The notes under the pieces: generated by a model
Databases searched by the model: none
The model's input: the letters and a program-made list of their open reading frames with translations, nothing else
What the model was told of the DNA's origin: nothing
Assembly (NCBI RefSeq): GCF_018881575.1
Contig: NZ_JACVQB010000001.1
Coordinates: forward strand, 978,986 to 1,042,985
Source: Polynucleobacter sp. UK-Kesae-W10
GTDB lineage: Bacteria; Pseudomonadota; Gammaproteobacteria; Burkholderiales; Burkholderiaceae
DNA length: 64,000 nucleotides
Direction of reading: 5' to 3'
In this document: positions 45,243-53,869 of the stretch, piece by piece
Position numbering within the stretch: position 1 is the first letter of the stretch
How the letters are laid out: the number at the start of each line of letters is the position of its first letter
Made by a program: the position numbers and the translations under genes

Positions 45243-46139
45243 TTACCCCCAGAAGAGTCCCATGCAAATTAGTAGGGCATATAGGTGGACTCCTATTATA
45301 TTTAGAGGAATGATCCAGCTTTGCTTGGTTCGATCCAGCGGGAATGCTCGCAGCTGAATTGCGCAAAAGATGAAAATTGGCGCCATTACTAAGGTAATCA
45401 GCGTTGATATATATGTCTGTTTATAAAAAATACTAATCGCTTGCAATATATATGCAGACAGGAAGATGACTGAATACCACTTCCATAACTTGTGCGGTAA
45501 GGTTTTCACGGCAATTGTTTCTTTGCTAGAGTTTCTATCTGCCTCAATATCAGGTATCTGATTTAAGAACAAAATATTTGCAACCATTAGCCCATAAGCA
45601 AGCGCAAGCGGTATTAGGGCAAGATTGACTTGGCCATTTTGCAGCACTGAAAAACCAATAACGACTAGACTCCAGGCGCTTGCTATCGCTATTTCACCTA
45701 ATATTCCACGGGACATTAGCTTTAATGGTGGTGCCGAGTAAGACCAACCAAAAAAGACGCCGGTAATTCCGATGGCAAGTAATTTCCATGTGCTGGTGTA
45801 GCAAAGATAGAGCCCAATCAATGCAGATAAGGCGAGCAATACAATGCTAAGGCGAAAAATTTCTCCCGGGCTGAAAACGTTATCCTGGATAAAGCGGCTG
45901 CCACCCGTAAAGGGGCTAATTCTATTGATATTGATAAGGTCAGTTCCATTTAAATAATCAAAATAGTCATTTAATAAATTAGATGATGCATGAATCATTA
46001 GGACTGCTAATACAGCGAGAGAATTTAAGGACCATGCCACACTTAGGCTGCTGCTTAGAAATCCTATCCAACATCCGAGTAGCGTAATAACCAGGAATGT
46101 TGGTCTAGTTGCCAAAAAGTATTTAAAAAGTTGGTTCAA
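45243..46139 (-). CDS. UbiA-family prenyltransferase
   Basis: A 298-residue polytopic membrane enzyme. The first Asp-rich motif is NLLNDYFDYLNGTD (about residues 56-69), which binds the prenyl diphosphate through Mg. A second motif NQIPDIEADRNSSKETIAVKTLP lies near 195. The pattern is closest to MenA (1,4-dihydroxy-2-naphthoate prenyltransferase) among UbiA proteins I know. No menaquinone genes are nearby, so the acceptor is unknown. It is flanked by sulfur genes on both sides and is divergent from the Crp/Fnr regulator. Confidence 0.75.
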   Translation of the reverse strand: MNQLFKYFLATRPTFLVITLLGCWIGFLSSSLSVAWSLNSLAVLAVLMIHASSNLLNDYFDYLNGTDLININRISPFTGGSRFIQDNVFSPGEIFRLSIVLLALSALIGLYLCYTSTWKLLAIGITGVFFGWSYSAPPLKLMSRGILGEIAIASAWSLVVIGFSVLQNGQVNLALIPLALAYGLMVANILFLNQIPDIEADRNSSKETIAVKTLPHKLWKWYSVIFLSAYILQAISIFYKQTYISTLITLVMAPIFIFCAIQLRAFPLDRTKQSWIIPLNIIGVHLYALLICMGLFWG

Positions 46140-46302
46140 TTAAATTGCCCACTCATTTTGGATGGAGGGAGGTGAAGATTATTGAAGAAATATTTGATAA
46201 CGGTTCACTTCAAGCGGTATGAAGTTATCTGTGTTAAGTTAAGTGTAAGACTTTCTCTTTAGTTACCCTGTTTATTTTAAATGCACCATACTAGTAGATT
46301 CG

Positions 46303-47019
46303 ATGAAAACAATAGAAATTAAAAATGCCTGGCAAGGTGAGAGTGATTGTGAAAATTGCTCCATTAGAAGTTCTGCGCTATTTGCGGAGTTGAATGAGGA
46401 AGATTTTTCAAAAATACATTCCCCAATCGATGATCTTAGCTTTGAAGCTTATGCGGGAATCTATCAGCAAGGGGACAAGGCAGGCTCGCTTTATACCTTA
46501 CGTAATGGCTATATTAAGATCTTGCATATTAATTCTGATGGGTCTGAGCGAATCGTTAGAATTGTTCTGCCCGGAAATCTGTTTGGTATGGAGGCGCTGC
46601 TTGGTGAAGCCTATGAGCACTCCGCTTATGCCTTGACGAATGTCCATCTGTGTCGAATCCCAAAAAATATCATTTCAACCTTAGGTGAAGAGTCGCCAAG
46701 ATTGCATCGTCAAATTGTAAAGAAGTGGGGTGAAGCGCTGCTTCAGTCAGAATCCTGGTTTTCTGAAATCAATACCGGAAGAATTGAGGTGCGATTGGCG
46801 CGATTCTTTTTGAAGCTTGCTAAAGAGTCCGGCTCGTTCGCAATTGCGCCTCTTTTTAAGCGGGAGGATATGGGTCTGATGATGGATGTGAAGTGCGAAA
46901 CAATTAGCAGAGCTTTAGCATCAATGGCTGAACAAGGATTAATCTCCAATATCACTAGGCTATCGGTGCAAATTCCAAACCTAGAACTCCTACGACAGTT
47001 TTCTAAGCGCGGAGTTTAG
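46303..47019 (+). CDS. Crp/Fnr-family transcriptional regulator
   Basis: A 238-residue regulator with an N-terminal cyclic-nucleotide-fold domain (about residues 30-150; GNLFGMEALLGEAYEHSAYA) and a C-terminal helix-turn-helix (DVKCETISRALASMAEQGLIS, about 200-220). C16 and C19 resemble the start of the FNR iron-sulfur motif, but the third N-terminal cysteine is absent, so a [4Fe-4S] FNR-type cluster is doubtful. The signal may be redox or another ligand. It is divergent from the UbiA gene across 163 bases that hold no other gene. Confidence 0.85.
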   Translation: MKTIEIKNAWQGESDCENCSIRSSALFAELNEEDFSKIHSPIDDLSFEAYAGIYQQGDKAGSLYTLRNGYIKILHINSDGSERIVRIVLPGNLFGMEALLGEAYEHSAYALTNVHLCRIPKNIISTLGEESPRLHRQIVKKWGEALLQSESWFSEINTGRIEVRLARFFLKLAKESGSFAIAPLFKREDMGLMMDVKCETISRALASMAEQGLISNITRLSVQIPNLELLRQFSKRGV

Positions 47020-47032
47020 AGTGGAGGCATAA

Positions 47033-47056
47033 AAAAGGCTGCCTAAGCAGCCTTTT
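47033..47056. terminator. bidirectional intrinsic terminator
   Basis: AAAAGGCTGC (47033-47042), loop CTAA, GCAGCCTTTT (47047-47056): a perfect 10-bp stem with A and T arms for use on both strands. It separates the converging Crp/Fnr and HiPIP genes. Confidence 0.88.
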
Positions 47057-47071
47057 GGGGGCATTGAAGTA

Positions 47072-47380
47072 TTACGCCTTCTTAGCGTAAGCAGAGCACC
47101 AGCCTTTGCTAGATACTTGCTTGCCAGCAAACAATGGGCAACCACCAGCAGCGGAACCAGGTTTACCTTGATACAAAGCACAGTTATCGCACTGTTGACC
47201 AGCAGCGTACTTAGCGTATTTCGCTTTATCTACCTTAGTAGCTTCAGACTTGTAACCCAAAGCAACAGCTTGTGGATCAGTATCAGCAACCATAGCTTGA
47301 GCTTGAACTTTGCTGTTGAGTGCTAGAGTGCAGGCACCAGCAGCAGACATGATAATAAATTGACGACGAGATGATTTCAT
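47072..47380 (-). CDS. high-potential iron-sulfur protein (HiPIP)
   Basis: A 102-residue periplasmic electron carrier. A Tat-type signal (SSRRQFIIMSAAGACTLAL) precedes the HiPIP domain, with cluster cysteines C64, C67, C81 and C95 in AAGQQCDNCALYQG, AGGCPLFAG and KGWCSAY. HiPIP carries one electron between periplasmic dehydrogenases and a membrane oxidase or reaction centre. It is the last gene of the SQR-TauE-HiPIP operon, so it may link sulfur oxidation to the respiratory chain. Confidence 0.93.
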   Translation of the reverse strand: MKSSRRQFIIMSAAGACTLALNSKVQAQAMVADTDPQAVALGYKSEATKVDKAKYAKYAAGQQCDNCALYQGKPGSAAGGCPLFAGKQVSSKGWCSAYAKKA

Positions 47381-47392
47381 ATTTTCCCCGGG

Positions 47393-48202
47393 TTAGGTAA
47401 AGCATTTGTAAATGAGACTAAGTGCAACTAAAAAAGTAAAGACAGAAAAGATTTGCTGAACTCGTGGACCACTAATATTTTTCTCTAATACTTTTCCAAT
47501 TAGAAGACCCACAAGAGAACCTACTGCAAAGGGCGCGGCAATAGTTAAGTCCAGCGTGCCAGATACCAGCGACACCGCTGCACCTCCTGCAGAGACGATT
47601 GCTAGCACACCTAAAGAAGTTGCCACAATAGCCTTCATTGGCAGGTCAGTAAATTTCTTGAGAGAAGGAACGATAATGAAGCCGCCTCCTACGCCCAATA
47701 AACCCGAAAGAAATCCAGCAAAAGCTCCCGCAAGCATCAGGGATCGAGCGCAAGGAACGGTCCAGATGAGTTTGCCTATAGACATATCTAATTGACAAGG
47801 CGGTGGTTTGGTAAGCTCTGGTGCTTTACCTGCTATGGTTTGCGTTGCCTGCACAAACATTTTCGCAGCAACATAAATTAATACCGCACTAAAAAGTAAA
47901 AGCATTGGTGTATTGGGTGCGCGTTGTGCTACCCATAAACCCAATGGCGAAAGAATGAGGCCGCAAATCGCCATAAACATAGCCGCCTTGTAGCGAAGTA
48001 CTTTGGCATTCAATCCAATAACAGCGCCAACTCCCGCAGAAATAGCAATAGCAGTTAAGGCAATGGGCCCCGCTTCGGACATTGGCATATGAAAAGCAAA
48101 GACGAGTAGCGGAACAGAAAGAATTCCGCCTCCTGCGCCAGTGAGGCCCATCAGAATACCTACGAATGCCCCGAGTGCTGAGGCAATGAACAAGCTATCC
48201 AT
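47393..48202 (-). CDS. TauE/SafE-family sulfite/sulfur exporter
   Basis: A 269-residue membrane protein with about eight helices. The repeated family signature appears as GLTGAGGGILSVPLLVFAF (about residues 20-38) and LLGVGGGFIIVPSLKKFTD (about 170-188). TauE/SafE proteins export sulfite, sulfoacetate or related organosulfur anions. Here it lies between SQR and HiPIP genes with gaps of 2 and 12 bases, so export of sulfite made by the persulfide dioxygenase is the natural reading. Confidence 0.88.
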   Translation of the reverse strand: MDSLFIASALGAFVGILMGLTGAGGGILSVPLLVFAFHMPMSEAGPIALTAIAISAGVGAVIGLNAKVLRYKAAMFMAICGLILSPLGLWVAQRAPNTPMLLLFSAVLIYVAAKMFVQATQTIAGKAPELTKPPPCQLDMSIGKLIWTVPCARSLMLAGAFAGFLSGLLGVGGGFIIVPSLKKFTDLPMKAIVATSLGVLAIVSAGGAAVSLVSGTLDLTIAAPFAVGSLVGLLIGKVLEKNISGPRVQQIFSVFTFLVALSLIYKCFT

Positions 48203-48204
48203 TG

Positions 48205-49446
48205 TTAGTTTTCAAATGGACGTGCAAGCCATTCTCTGCCCTTGAGCATTGCGTTCCAATATAGCCAAGGAAGTACATCTTTTTTTAGAATCCACGCCAA
48301 CTTAGTTGCTTTAAGTGGATTAATTAGCCAAGGGAAAGTTGGCATCAGCTTGCCACCAAAACCAAATTCAGCCAAAACAATCTTTCCTCTTTCAACAGTC
48401 AGGGGGCACGATCCATATCCATCATATTTGAGAGGCATTGGCTGCTTAGAGCGGGTAGCTAATAGATTTTCAGCAACCACCACTACTTGTTTTCTAGCTG
48501 CTGCTGCAGTTTTTGAGTTCGGCGAGGAGCAACAATCGCCGAGACCAAAGATATTCGGATATCGCGTGTGCTGTAGGCTAAATTGATCTACCTCTACCCA
48601 GCCATCAGCGTTAGCAATAGGACTTCCAATCAAGCAATCTTGGGGCCCTTGCGGGGGTACTACATGAAGCATATCGAATGTTTTCTCTACTTGAGTCACA
48701 TTACCATCAGCATCTTTTACTGCAAAGATTGCTTTTTTATTGGGGCCATCGATCGAAACGAGGTTGCAATTGAAATTCAAAGTTGCGTTATATTTTTTTA
48801 CATACTCCATTAGTGGAGGCACAAAATCTGCGACACCAAAAAGGGCTGCTCCAGCATTATTTAATTCAACTTCAATATTTTTCAGATTTCCTTGTTTTTC
48901 CCATTCATAGCAGGAGAGATACATCGCTTTTTGAGGGGCTCCTGGACATTTAATGGGCATCGGCGGTTGTGTAAATATGGCTTTACCAGATTTCATTTGC
49001 TTCACTAGTTCCCATGTATACGGAGAGTAGTCATAGCTGTAATTGGAGGTCACTCCATTTTTACCAATTGCCTCTACCAGACCCGGAATTGAATCCCATT
49101 TAGTTTTTAATCCAGTGGTGACCGCTAAAAATTGGTATTTAACCGGTGATCCGTGCTGAATCATGACTTCGTTGGCCTCAGGATTGAATCCGGTAACTTT
49201 GTCTTTGATCCAAACGACACCAGGAGGAATGATGTCTTTTGTTTTTCTCTTACTATTTTTTACATTAAATGCTCCGCCACCAACTAGGGTCCATGATGGT
49301 TGGTAATAGTGGTCTTCAGAGGGCTCAATAATGGCTATTTTTAATGACGGGTCCCGCCACTTAAGGCTCGCAGCTAAGCCAATGCCCGCTGCACCACCCC
49401 CAGCAATAAGTACGTCAAACTCATCCATTTGTTGCTTTGTGTTCAT
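48205..49446 (-). CDS. sqr: sulfide:quinone oxidoreductase, type II (SQRDL-like)
   Basis: A 413-residue FAD enzyme of the inner-membrane surface. FAD binding is at VLIAGGGAAGIGLAASLKW (residues 12-30). The two redox cysteines are C167 in PIKCPGAPQKAMYLS and C347 in KYDGYGSCPLTVERGKIVLAEF, which match the paired cysteines of the mitochondrial SQRDL/Hmt2 group. It oxidises sulfide, passing two electrons to quinone and sulfane sulfur to an acceptor such as glutathione. It is first in an operon with TauE and HiPIP and is divergent from a persulfide dioxygenase, the standard partner. Confidence 0.9.
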   Translation of the reverse strand: MNTKQQMDEFDVLIAGGGAAGIGLAASLKWRDPSLKIAIIEPSEDHYYQPSWTLVGGGAFNVKNSKRKTKDIIPPGVVWIKDKVTGFNPEANEVMIQHGSPVKYQFLAVTTGLKTKWDSIPGLVEAIGKNGVTSNYSYDYSPYTWELVKQMKSGKAIFTQPPMPIKCPGAPQKAMYLSCYEWEKQGNLKNIEVELNNAGAALFGVADFVPPLMEYVKKYNATLNFNCNLVSIDGPNKKAIFAVKDADGNVTQVEKTFDMLHVVPPQGPQDCLIGSPIANADGWVEVDQFSLQHTRYPNIFGLGDCCSSPNSKTAAAARKQVVVVAENLLATRSKQPMPLKYDGYGSCPLTVERGKIVLAEFGFGGKLMPTFPWLINPLKATKLAWILKKDVLPWLYWNAMLKGREWLARPFEN

Positions 49447-49471
49447 CTTCTCTTTCTTCCTTGCTCAATGG

Positions 49472-49496
49472 TTATATGGAGATAGTCTCTATATAA
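49472..49496. promoter_or_regulatory. 25-bp operator-like dyad between sqr and persulfide dioxygenase
   Basis: TTATATGGAGA (49472-49482), spacer TAG, TCTCTATATAA (49486-49496): 11-bp arms with one mismatch. It lies 26 bases upstream of the sqr ATG and 97 bases upstream of the dioxygenase ATG. Further TTATA repeats (AGTTATATGC, then CTTATAAGG) follow at about 49502-49518. This is the expected kind of site for the ArsR persulfide sensor encoded at 44657, controlling both directions. Confidence 0.65.
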
Positions 49497-49592
49497 CTAA
49501 TAGTTATATGCTTATAAGGGTTAGTTATTAGTGTGTTTTTACCAGCAATATTAAATAATTGCACTAGGAAATATTACTTAGGCGAAATTGAA

Positions 49593-50453
49593 ATGAATCC
49601 AGTTGTAAAAGGCTTTTTTGATCCAGATACCTGGACCGTAACGTATGTTGTTTATGAAAAAGTAGGGTCTCCTTGCATCATTATTGATTCAGTTCTGAGT
49701 TATGACCCTAAATCAGGACGTACTCATACCAAGATGGCAGATGAAGTCATCGAATTTATTAAGAAAAATGATCTAAAAACCGAATGGATTCTAGAAACGC
49801 ATGCGCATGCGGATCACGTTACTGCTGCACCATATTTGAAATTGAAGCTTGGTGGCAAAGTTGCTATTGGGGATCATATTTCAGTAGTGCAGGGGGTATT
49901 CAAAGGGATTTTTAATCTAGAAAATACATTTCCTACTGATGGCTCTCAATTTGACCGTCTCCTTAAGGATGGTGAAGAGATTCATTTTGGTAACCTGAGT
50001 TTGAAGGCCATGTTTGTTCCTGGGCATACTCCTGCGTGTATGGCATATCAAGTTGGTGATGCCATATTCGTTGGTGACACTATGTTTATGCCCGATGTAG
50101 GTACTGCTCGTTGTGATTTCCCCGGTGGAGATGCCCATGTCTTGTATCAATCAATGAAGAAGATACTAAGCTTTCCTCCGCAGACCCGTTTGTTTATGTG
50201 CCATGACTATCCGCCAAATGGTCGACCAGTTAATTTTGAAACTACTGTTGCAGAAGAGAGAAAGTCAAATATTCATATGCATGACGGCATTTCTGAAGAG
50301 CAGTTCATTGAGATGCGCACAAAGCGTGATGCCACTTTAGAGATGCCGGTCCTTATTCTTCCTGCTATTCAAGTCAATATTCGAGCTGGTGAATTTCCAC
50401 CTAAAGAAGCGAATGGAATCGCTTATCTCAAGATTCCAGTTAACGCCCTTTAA
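49593..50453 (+). CDS. persulfide dioxygenase-like metallo-beta-lactamase protein (ETHE1/Blh type)
   Basis: A 286-residue MBL-fold protein. THAHADH (T69-H75) with H70, H72 and D74, then VPGHTPACMAYQ, FVGDTMFMPDVGTARCDFPGG and FMCHDYPPNGR give the full set of iron-binding and substrate residues of the ETHE1/Blh group. It oxidises glutathione persulfide to sulfite. The frame is open to 49533, but the ATG at 49593 starts at the family N-terminus. It is divergent from sqr, its usual partner, and leads into soxC 50 bases later. The DUF442 domain fused to it in Blh proteins is encoded separately at 61029. Confidence 0.88.
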   Translation: MNPVVKGFFDPDTWTVTYVVYEKVGSPCIIIDSVLSYDPKSGRTHTKMADEVIEFIKKNDLKTEWILETHAHADHVTAAPYLKLKLGGKVAIGDHISVVQGVFKGIFNLENTFPTDGSQFDRLLKDGEEIHFGNLSLKAMFVPGHTPACMAYQVGDAIFVGDTMFMPDVGTARCDFPGGDAHVLYQSMKKILSFPPQTRLFMCHDYPPNGRPVNFETTVAEERKSNIHMHDGISEEQFIEMRTKRDATLEMPVLILPAIQVNIRAGEFPPKEANGIAYLKIPVNAL

Positions 50454-50503
50454 AGAATTTAAGAACCCTATTTAGTACTTATATTTACAGGAGTTTTTCC
50501 TTA

Positions 50504-51859
50504 ATGTCAGATCCAAAACGAAGAGGTCAAATTCAGAAGGCCCCTGAAAACTTTTTATCTCAAGATCTTATTGCTGATTTAAATAAAAACGGCATGGACA
50601 ATACACGTCGCGGCTTTATGCGAAATGGTTTCATGGCCGCTGTAGGTGGTGCGGTAGGTTTGGGTACATCCATGAATGCTCTTGCATCATCAGAAGGTGA
50701 TCCAGCAATTCTCGAGAAGCAAGTTTGGCAGACTACTTTAGGTAAAAACGTTGCCACAATGCCTTATGGCACACCATCTATTTACGAGGCGAACTTGATT
50801 CGTCGCGAATCGCCAGGATTGACAAGGGTATCTGCGGCATCAGTTGCATTCACGCCACTACAAGGTTTGTTTGGAATCATTACGCCAAATGGTTTACATT
50901 TTGAAAGGCAGCATCAGGGTTGGTACAACATTGATCCTGAGAAGCATCGTTTAATGGTAAATGGTTTAGTTAAGAACAATCGTGTGTTTACGATGAATGA
51001 TTTGATGCGCTTACCATCAGTTTCGCGCATTCATTTTATTGAATGTGGAGCAAATACCGGCTTGGAGTGGGGTAATGTTGCAGTACCAACTGTGCAGTAC
51101 ACCCATGGAATGCTCTCTTGCTGTGAATTTACCGGCGTTCCTCTCTCAGTGCTTTTGGAGGAGTGTGGTGCTGACCTCAAAAAAGGAAAATATTTGTTGG
51201 CGGAAGGTGGAGACGGTTCGGGAATGACCCGAACCATTAATTTAGAAGATGTCTTAAATGACGCTATTGTTGCGTGGGGCATGAACGGAGAAATGCTCCG
51301 TCCCGAAAACGGCTTTCCTTTGCGCTTAGTCGTTCCTGGAGTTCAGGGTGTTAGTTGGGTTAAGTGGTTGCGTCGCTTAGAGGTTGGCGATATGCCCTAT
51401 GCAACCAAGGACGAGGCTGTTCATTACAACGATTTAATGCCCGATGGGCTGGCACGTCAATACACCTCGATACAGGAATGCAAGTCAGTGATCACAACGC
51501 CTTCAGGTGGCCAGCAATTGTTGGACAAAGGCTTTTATAACGTCAGCGGATTGGCGTGGTCCGGAAGAGGAAAGATCAAGCGAGTAGATGTTTCTTTCGA
51601 TGGTGGAAATAATTGGAAAACTGCTCGCTTAGAAACCCCAGTTCTCACAAAGGCGCTCACTCGTTTCAATATTAATTGGGTGTGGGATGGTGCACCAGCT
51701 ATTTTGCAGTCACGAGCCATTGATGACACGGGTTACGTGCAACCGTCAATCAAGCTCTTAAGAGATGTGCGTGGTACGCGATCTATTTATCACAACAACG
51801 CTATTCAATCTTGGAAAGTTGGTACAAACGGGGAGGTTAGCAATGTTCAAGTTGGCTAA
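50504..51859 (+). CDS. soxC: sulfane dehydrogenase molybdenum subunit SoxC
   Basis: A 451-residue sulfite-oxidase-family molybdoprotein. A Tat signal (TRRGFMRNGFMAAVGGAVG, residues 34-52) exports it folded. The molybdenum-ligating cysteine is C181 in IHFIECGANTGLEWGN. The C-terminal dimerisation domain (about 330-440) contains SGLAWSGRGKIKRVDVSFDGG. With SoxD it removes six electrons from the sulfane sulfur bound to SoxY, which makes full oxidation of thiosulfate to sulfate possible. It is the first gene of soxCDYZAXB, and modBC lie about 13 kb away. Confidence 0.95.
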   Translation: MSDPKRRGQIQKAPENFLSQDLIADLNKNGMDNTRRGFMRNGFMAAVGGAVGLGTSMNALASSEGDPAILEKQVWQTTLGKNVATMPYGTPSIYEANLIRRESPGLTRVSAASVAFTPLQGLFGIITPNGLHFERQHQGWYNIDPEKHRLMVNGLVKNNRVFTMNDLMRLPSVSRIHFIECGANTGLEWGNVAVPTVQYTHGMLSCCEFTGVPLSVLLEECGADLKKGKYLLAEGGDGSGMTRTINLEDVLNDAIVAWGMNGEMLRPENGFPLRLVVPGVQGVSWVKWLRRLEVGDMPYATKDEAVHYNDLMPDGLARQYTSIQECKSVITTPSGGQQLLDKGFYNVSGLAWSGRGKIKRVDVSFDGGNNWKTARLETPVLTKALTRFNINWVWDGAPAILQSRAIDDTGYVQPSIKLLRDVRGTRSIYHNNAIQSWKVGTNGEVSNVQVG

Positions 51860-52925
51860 AGTTGCAAAATTCACTCTGTTTGCAGTTACAACATTTTTTG
51901 CGGTTGGTTCAGTGGTTGCGCAGAATTCGAGCACGCACTATCCAGGCATCGGCAGAGACGCTACGCCGGCAGAAGTTGCGGCCTGGGATATTGATGTTCG
52001 ACCAGACTTTAAAGGACTTCCCAAGGGATCTGGTTCGGTAGAAAAAGGTCAGCAACTCTGGGAAGCAAAGTGCTCTGTTTGTCATGGTACGTTTGGTGAG
52101 TCTAACGAGATATTTACGCCCATCATTGGTGGAACAACCACGGATGATATTAAAACGGGCAGGGTAGCTTCCCTTTCGGATAGAAAGCAGCCCCAAAGGA
52201 CAACCATTATGAAAGTGGCGACAGTTTCTTCATTGTGGGATTACATCTATCGTGCAATGCCTTGGAATGCTCCGCGCTCACTCACGCCGGATGACACCTT
52301 TGCATTGGTGGCTTACTTATTAAATATGGCGGAAGTAGTGCCTGATGATTTCGTGCTTAGCAACACTAATATTGCTGAAGTACAAAAACGAATGCCAAAC
52401 CGAAATGGTATGACTTTGAAGCATGGCTTGTGGAATTCCAAAGGCACACCAGATGTTCACGCTACTGCTTGCATGACCAACTGTGTGCAATTCGTTCAAA
52501 TTGGTTCAGAGTTGCCCGATTACGCACGAAATGCTCACGGAAACATTGCAGAGCAGAATCGCCAATATGGCCCATTCCGCGGATCTGACTCTACAAAACC
52601 ACCCCTGACTAAGTTACCAGGCGCTTCAGCCGAAGGTTTAGCTCATGCATCTGAAACACATGCTTCTAAAAAGGGGCCAGCTGAATTGTTTAAGAGCGAG
52701 AACTGCACGGCTTGCCATGCAATGAGCACTAAGCTGGTTGGTCCTTCCGTTGCCGACATTGCTGCTAAATATCAAGGGCAAAGTGGGGCTTTGGATACGC
52801 TAATGGCTAAGGTTAAGAATGGAGGTTCAGGAGTTTGGGGACCAATTCCGATGCCAGCTCAGTCTCAATTGTCTGATGAAGATCGTAAGGCGCTCGTGAC
52901 TTGGGTGCTTTCTGGAGGTAAATAA
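51843..52925 (+). CDS. soxD: sulfane dehydrogenase cytochrome subunit SoxD
   Basis: A 360-residue periplasmic dihaem cytochrome c with signal peptide to about residue 27. Haem sites are C77-S-V-C80-H81 in the N-terminal domain and C288-T-A-C291-H292 in the C-terminal cytochrome, with probable axial M337 in GPIPMPAQ. The start overlaps soxC by 17 bases (ATG at 51843, GGGAGG site). It transfers electrons from SoxC to small cytochromes. The N-terminal half, with RIVLSNTN-like stretches, matches SoxD. Confidence 0.93.
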   Translation: MFKLAKVAKFTLFAVTTFFAVGSVVAQNSSTHYPGIGRDATPAEVAAWDIDVRPDFKGLPKGSGSVEKGQQLWEAKCSVCHGTFGESNEIFTPIIGGTTTDDIKTGRVASLSDRKQPQRTTIMKVATVSSLWDYIYRAMPWNAPRSLTPDDTFALVAYLLNMAEVVPDDFVLSNTNIAEVQKRMPNRNGMTLKHGLWNSKGTPDVHATACMTNCVQFVQIGSELPDYARNAHGNIAEQNRQYGPFRGSDSTKPPLTKLPGASAEGLAHASETHASKKGPAELFKSENCTACHAMSTKLVGPSVADIAAKYQGQSGALDTLMAKVKNGGSGVWGPIPMPAQSQLSDEDRKALVTWVLSGGK

Positions 52926-52932
52926 GAAGTAC

Positions 52933-52960
52933 CCAATAAATAGCCAGTATGGTTTATTGG
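52933..52960 (+). other. hairpin between soxD and soxY
   Basis: CCAATAAA (52933-52940) and TTTATTGG (52953-52960) pair perfectly over 8 bp with a 12-base loop, in the 83-base soxD-soxY gap. No T run follows, so it is more likely an RNA processing or stability element, or a partial terminator, than a full stop. Confidence 0.45.
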
Positions 52961-53008
52961 AAAGTAGATAATGTATTCACGTTAAGAGCTTAAAAAAAGG
53001 AGTTTTTT

Positions 53009-53461
53009 ATGAATCAGCAGCGACGCAGTTTATTAAAGTATTCAGCCGTTTTTGGCTTGATGGCTTCTGCAGGCCTCATTAGTGTGGCTCAAGCACAAGA
53101 GTGGAACAAAGCCGCTTTTGAGGGCAAAGGTTTAGATGATGTATTCAAAATATTGGGTGCTGGCAGCCCTGATAAATCAGCTGCCGTTACCTTAAATGCT
53201 CCGGATATCGCCGAAAATGGCGCGGTTGTTCCTGTAGGCATTACAACCACGCTCAAGGCTGAACAAATGGCTATCCTGGTTGAAAAGAATCCTAGCGCTT
53301 TGGCTGCTCAATTCTTTATTCCCGCTGGCACAGAGCCATTCATTACTACGCGTATAAAGATGGGTCAAACTTCCAATGTATATGCTTTAGTTAAAGCGGA
53401 TGGTAAATGGAGTATGGCTGTTAAGGAAGTCAAAGTAACTTTGGGCGGATGTGGCGGTTAA
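53009..53461 (+). CDS. soxY: sulfur carrier protein SoxY
   Basis: A 150-residue protein with a Tat signal (QQRRSLLKYSAVFGLMASAG, residues 3-22). The mature domain ends in VTLGGCGG, whose C148 on the swinging C-terminal arm carries the thiosulfate-derived sulfur through the Sox cycle. The export motif lets it leave with SoxZ already bound. A strong AAAAAAAGGAG site precedes the ATG, fitting high output of the carrier. Confidence 0.97.
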   Translation: MNQQRRSLLKYSAVFGLMASAGLISVAQAQEWNKAAFEGKGLDDVFKILGAGSPDKSAAVTLNAPDIAENGAVVPVGITTTLKAEQMAILVEKNPSALAAQFFIPAGTEPFITTRIKMGQTSNVYALVKADGKWSMAVKEVKVTLGGCGG

Positions 53462-53515
53462 GCTCACCCAATCTGTATAAACATTTAACTAATTACTAGA
53501 TTACAAGAGGAACAT

Positions 53516-53824
53516 ATGTCTGATCCAATGCGCGTAAGAGCAGCCGAAAACGGTGGAATTGTGGATGTAAAAATTTTGATGAAGCATGATATGGAGTCTG
53601 GCCAGCGTAAAGACGCATCAGGAAAAGTAATTCCTGCATGGCACATCACCACCATCAATGTAAAAGCTAATGGCAAAGATGTTTTAAATGCTCAATTTGG
53701 TCCAGCAGTATCTAAGGATCCATTTTTGAACTTTAAATACAAGGGCGCTAAAGGCGACAAAATTGTAGTTAGCTGGCTGGATAATAAGGGCGATAAGCGT
53801 ACTGACGAAGCTACTGCTTCTTAA
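53516..53824 (+). CDS. soxZ: SoxY-binding protein SoxZ
   Basis: A 102-residue immunoglobulin-like protein without its own signal peptide. MRVRAAENGGIVDVKILMKHDMESGQRKD-type start and IPAWHITTINVKANGK are SoxZ signatures, as is KDPFLNFKYKGAKGDKIVVSW. It forms the SoxYZ heterodimer and is co-exported with SoxY through Tat. AGAGGAA precedes the ATG. Confidence 0.96.
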   Translation: MSDPMRVRAAENGGIVDVKILMKHDMESGQRKDASGKVIPAWHITTINVKANGKDVLNAQFGPAVSKDPFLNFKYKGAKGDKIVVSWLDNKGDKRTDEATAS

Positions 53825-53869
53825 GTATTGCCTCCTATTATTGCCTTCATAGTTTTGAAAGGGAAACAA

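Noticed and set aside
46200..46225. Possible FNR box (TTGAT half site) between the UbiA and Crp/Fnr genes
   Set aside because: Only the left half fits; the right half has too few matches to ATCAA to call a site.
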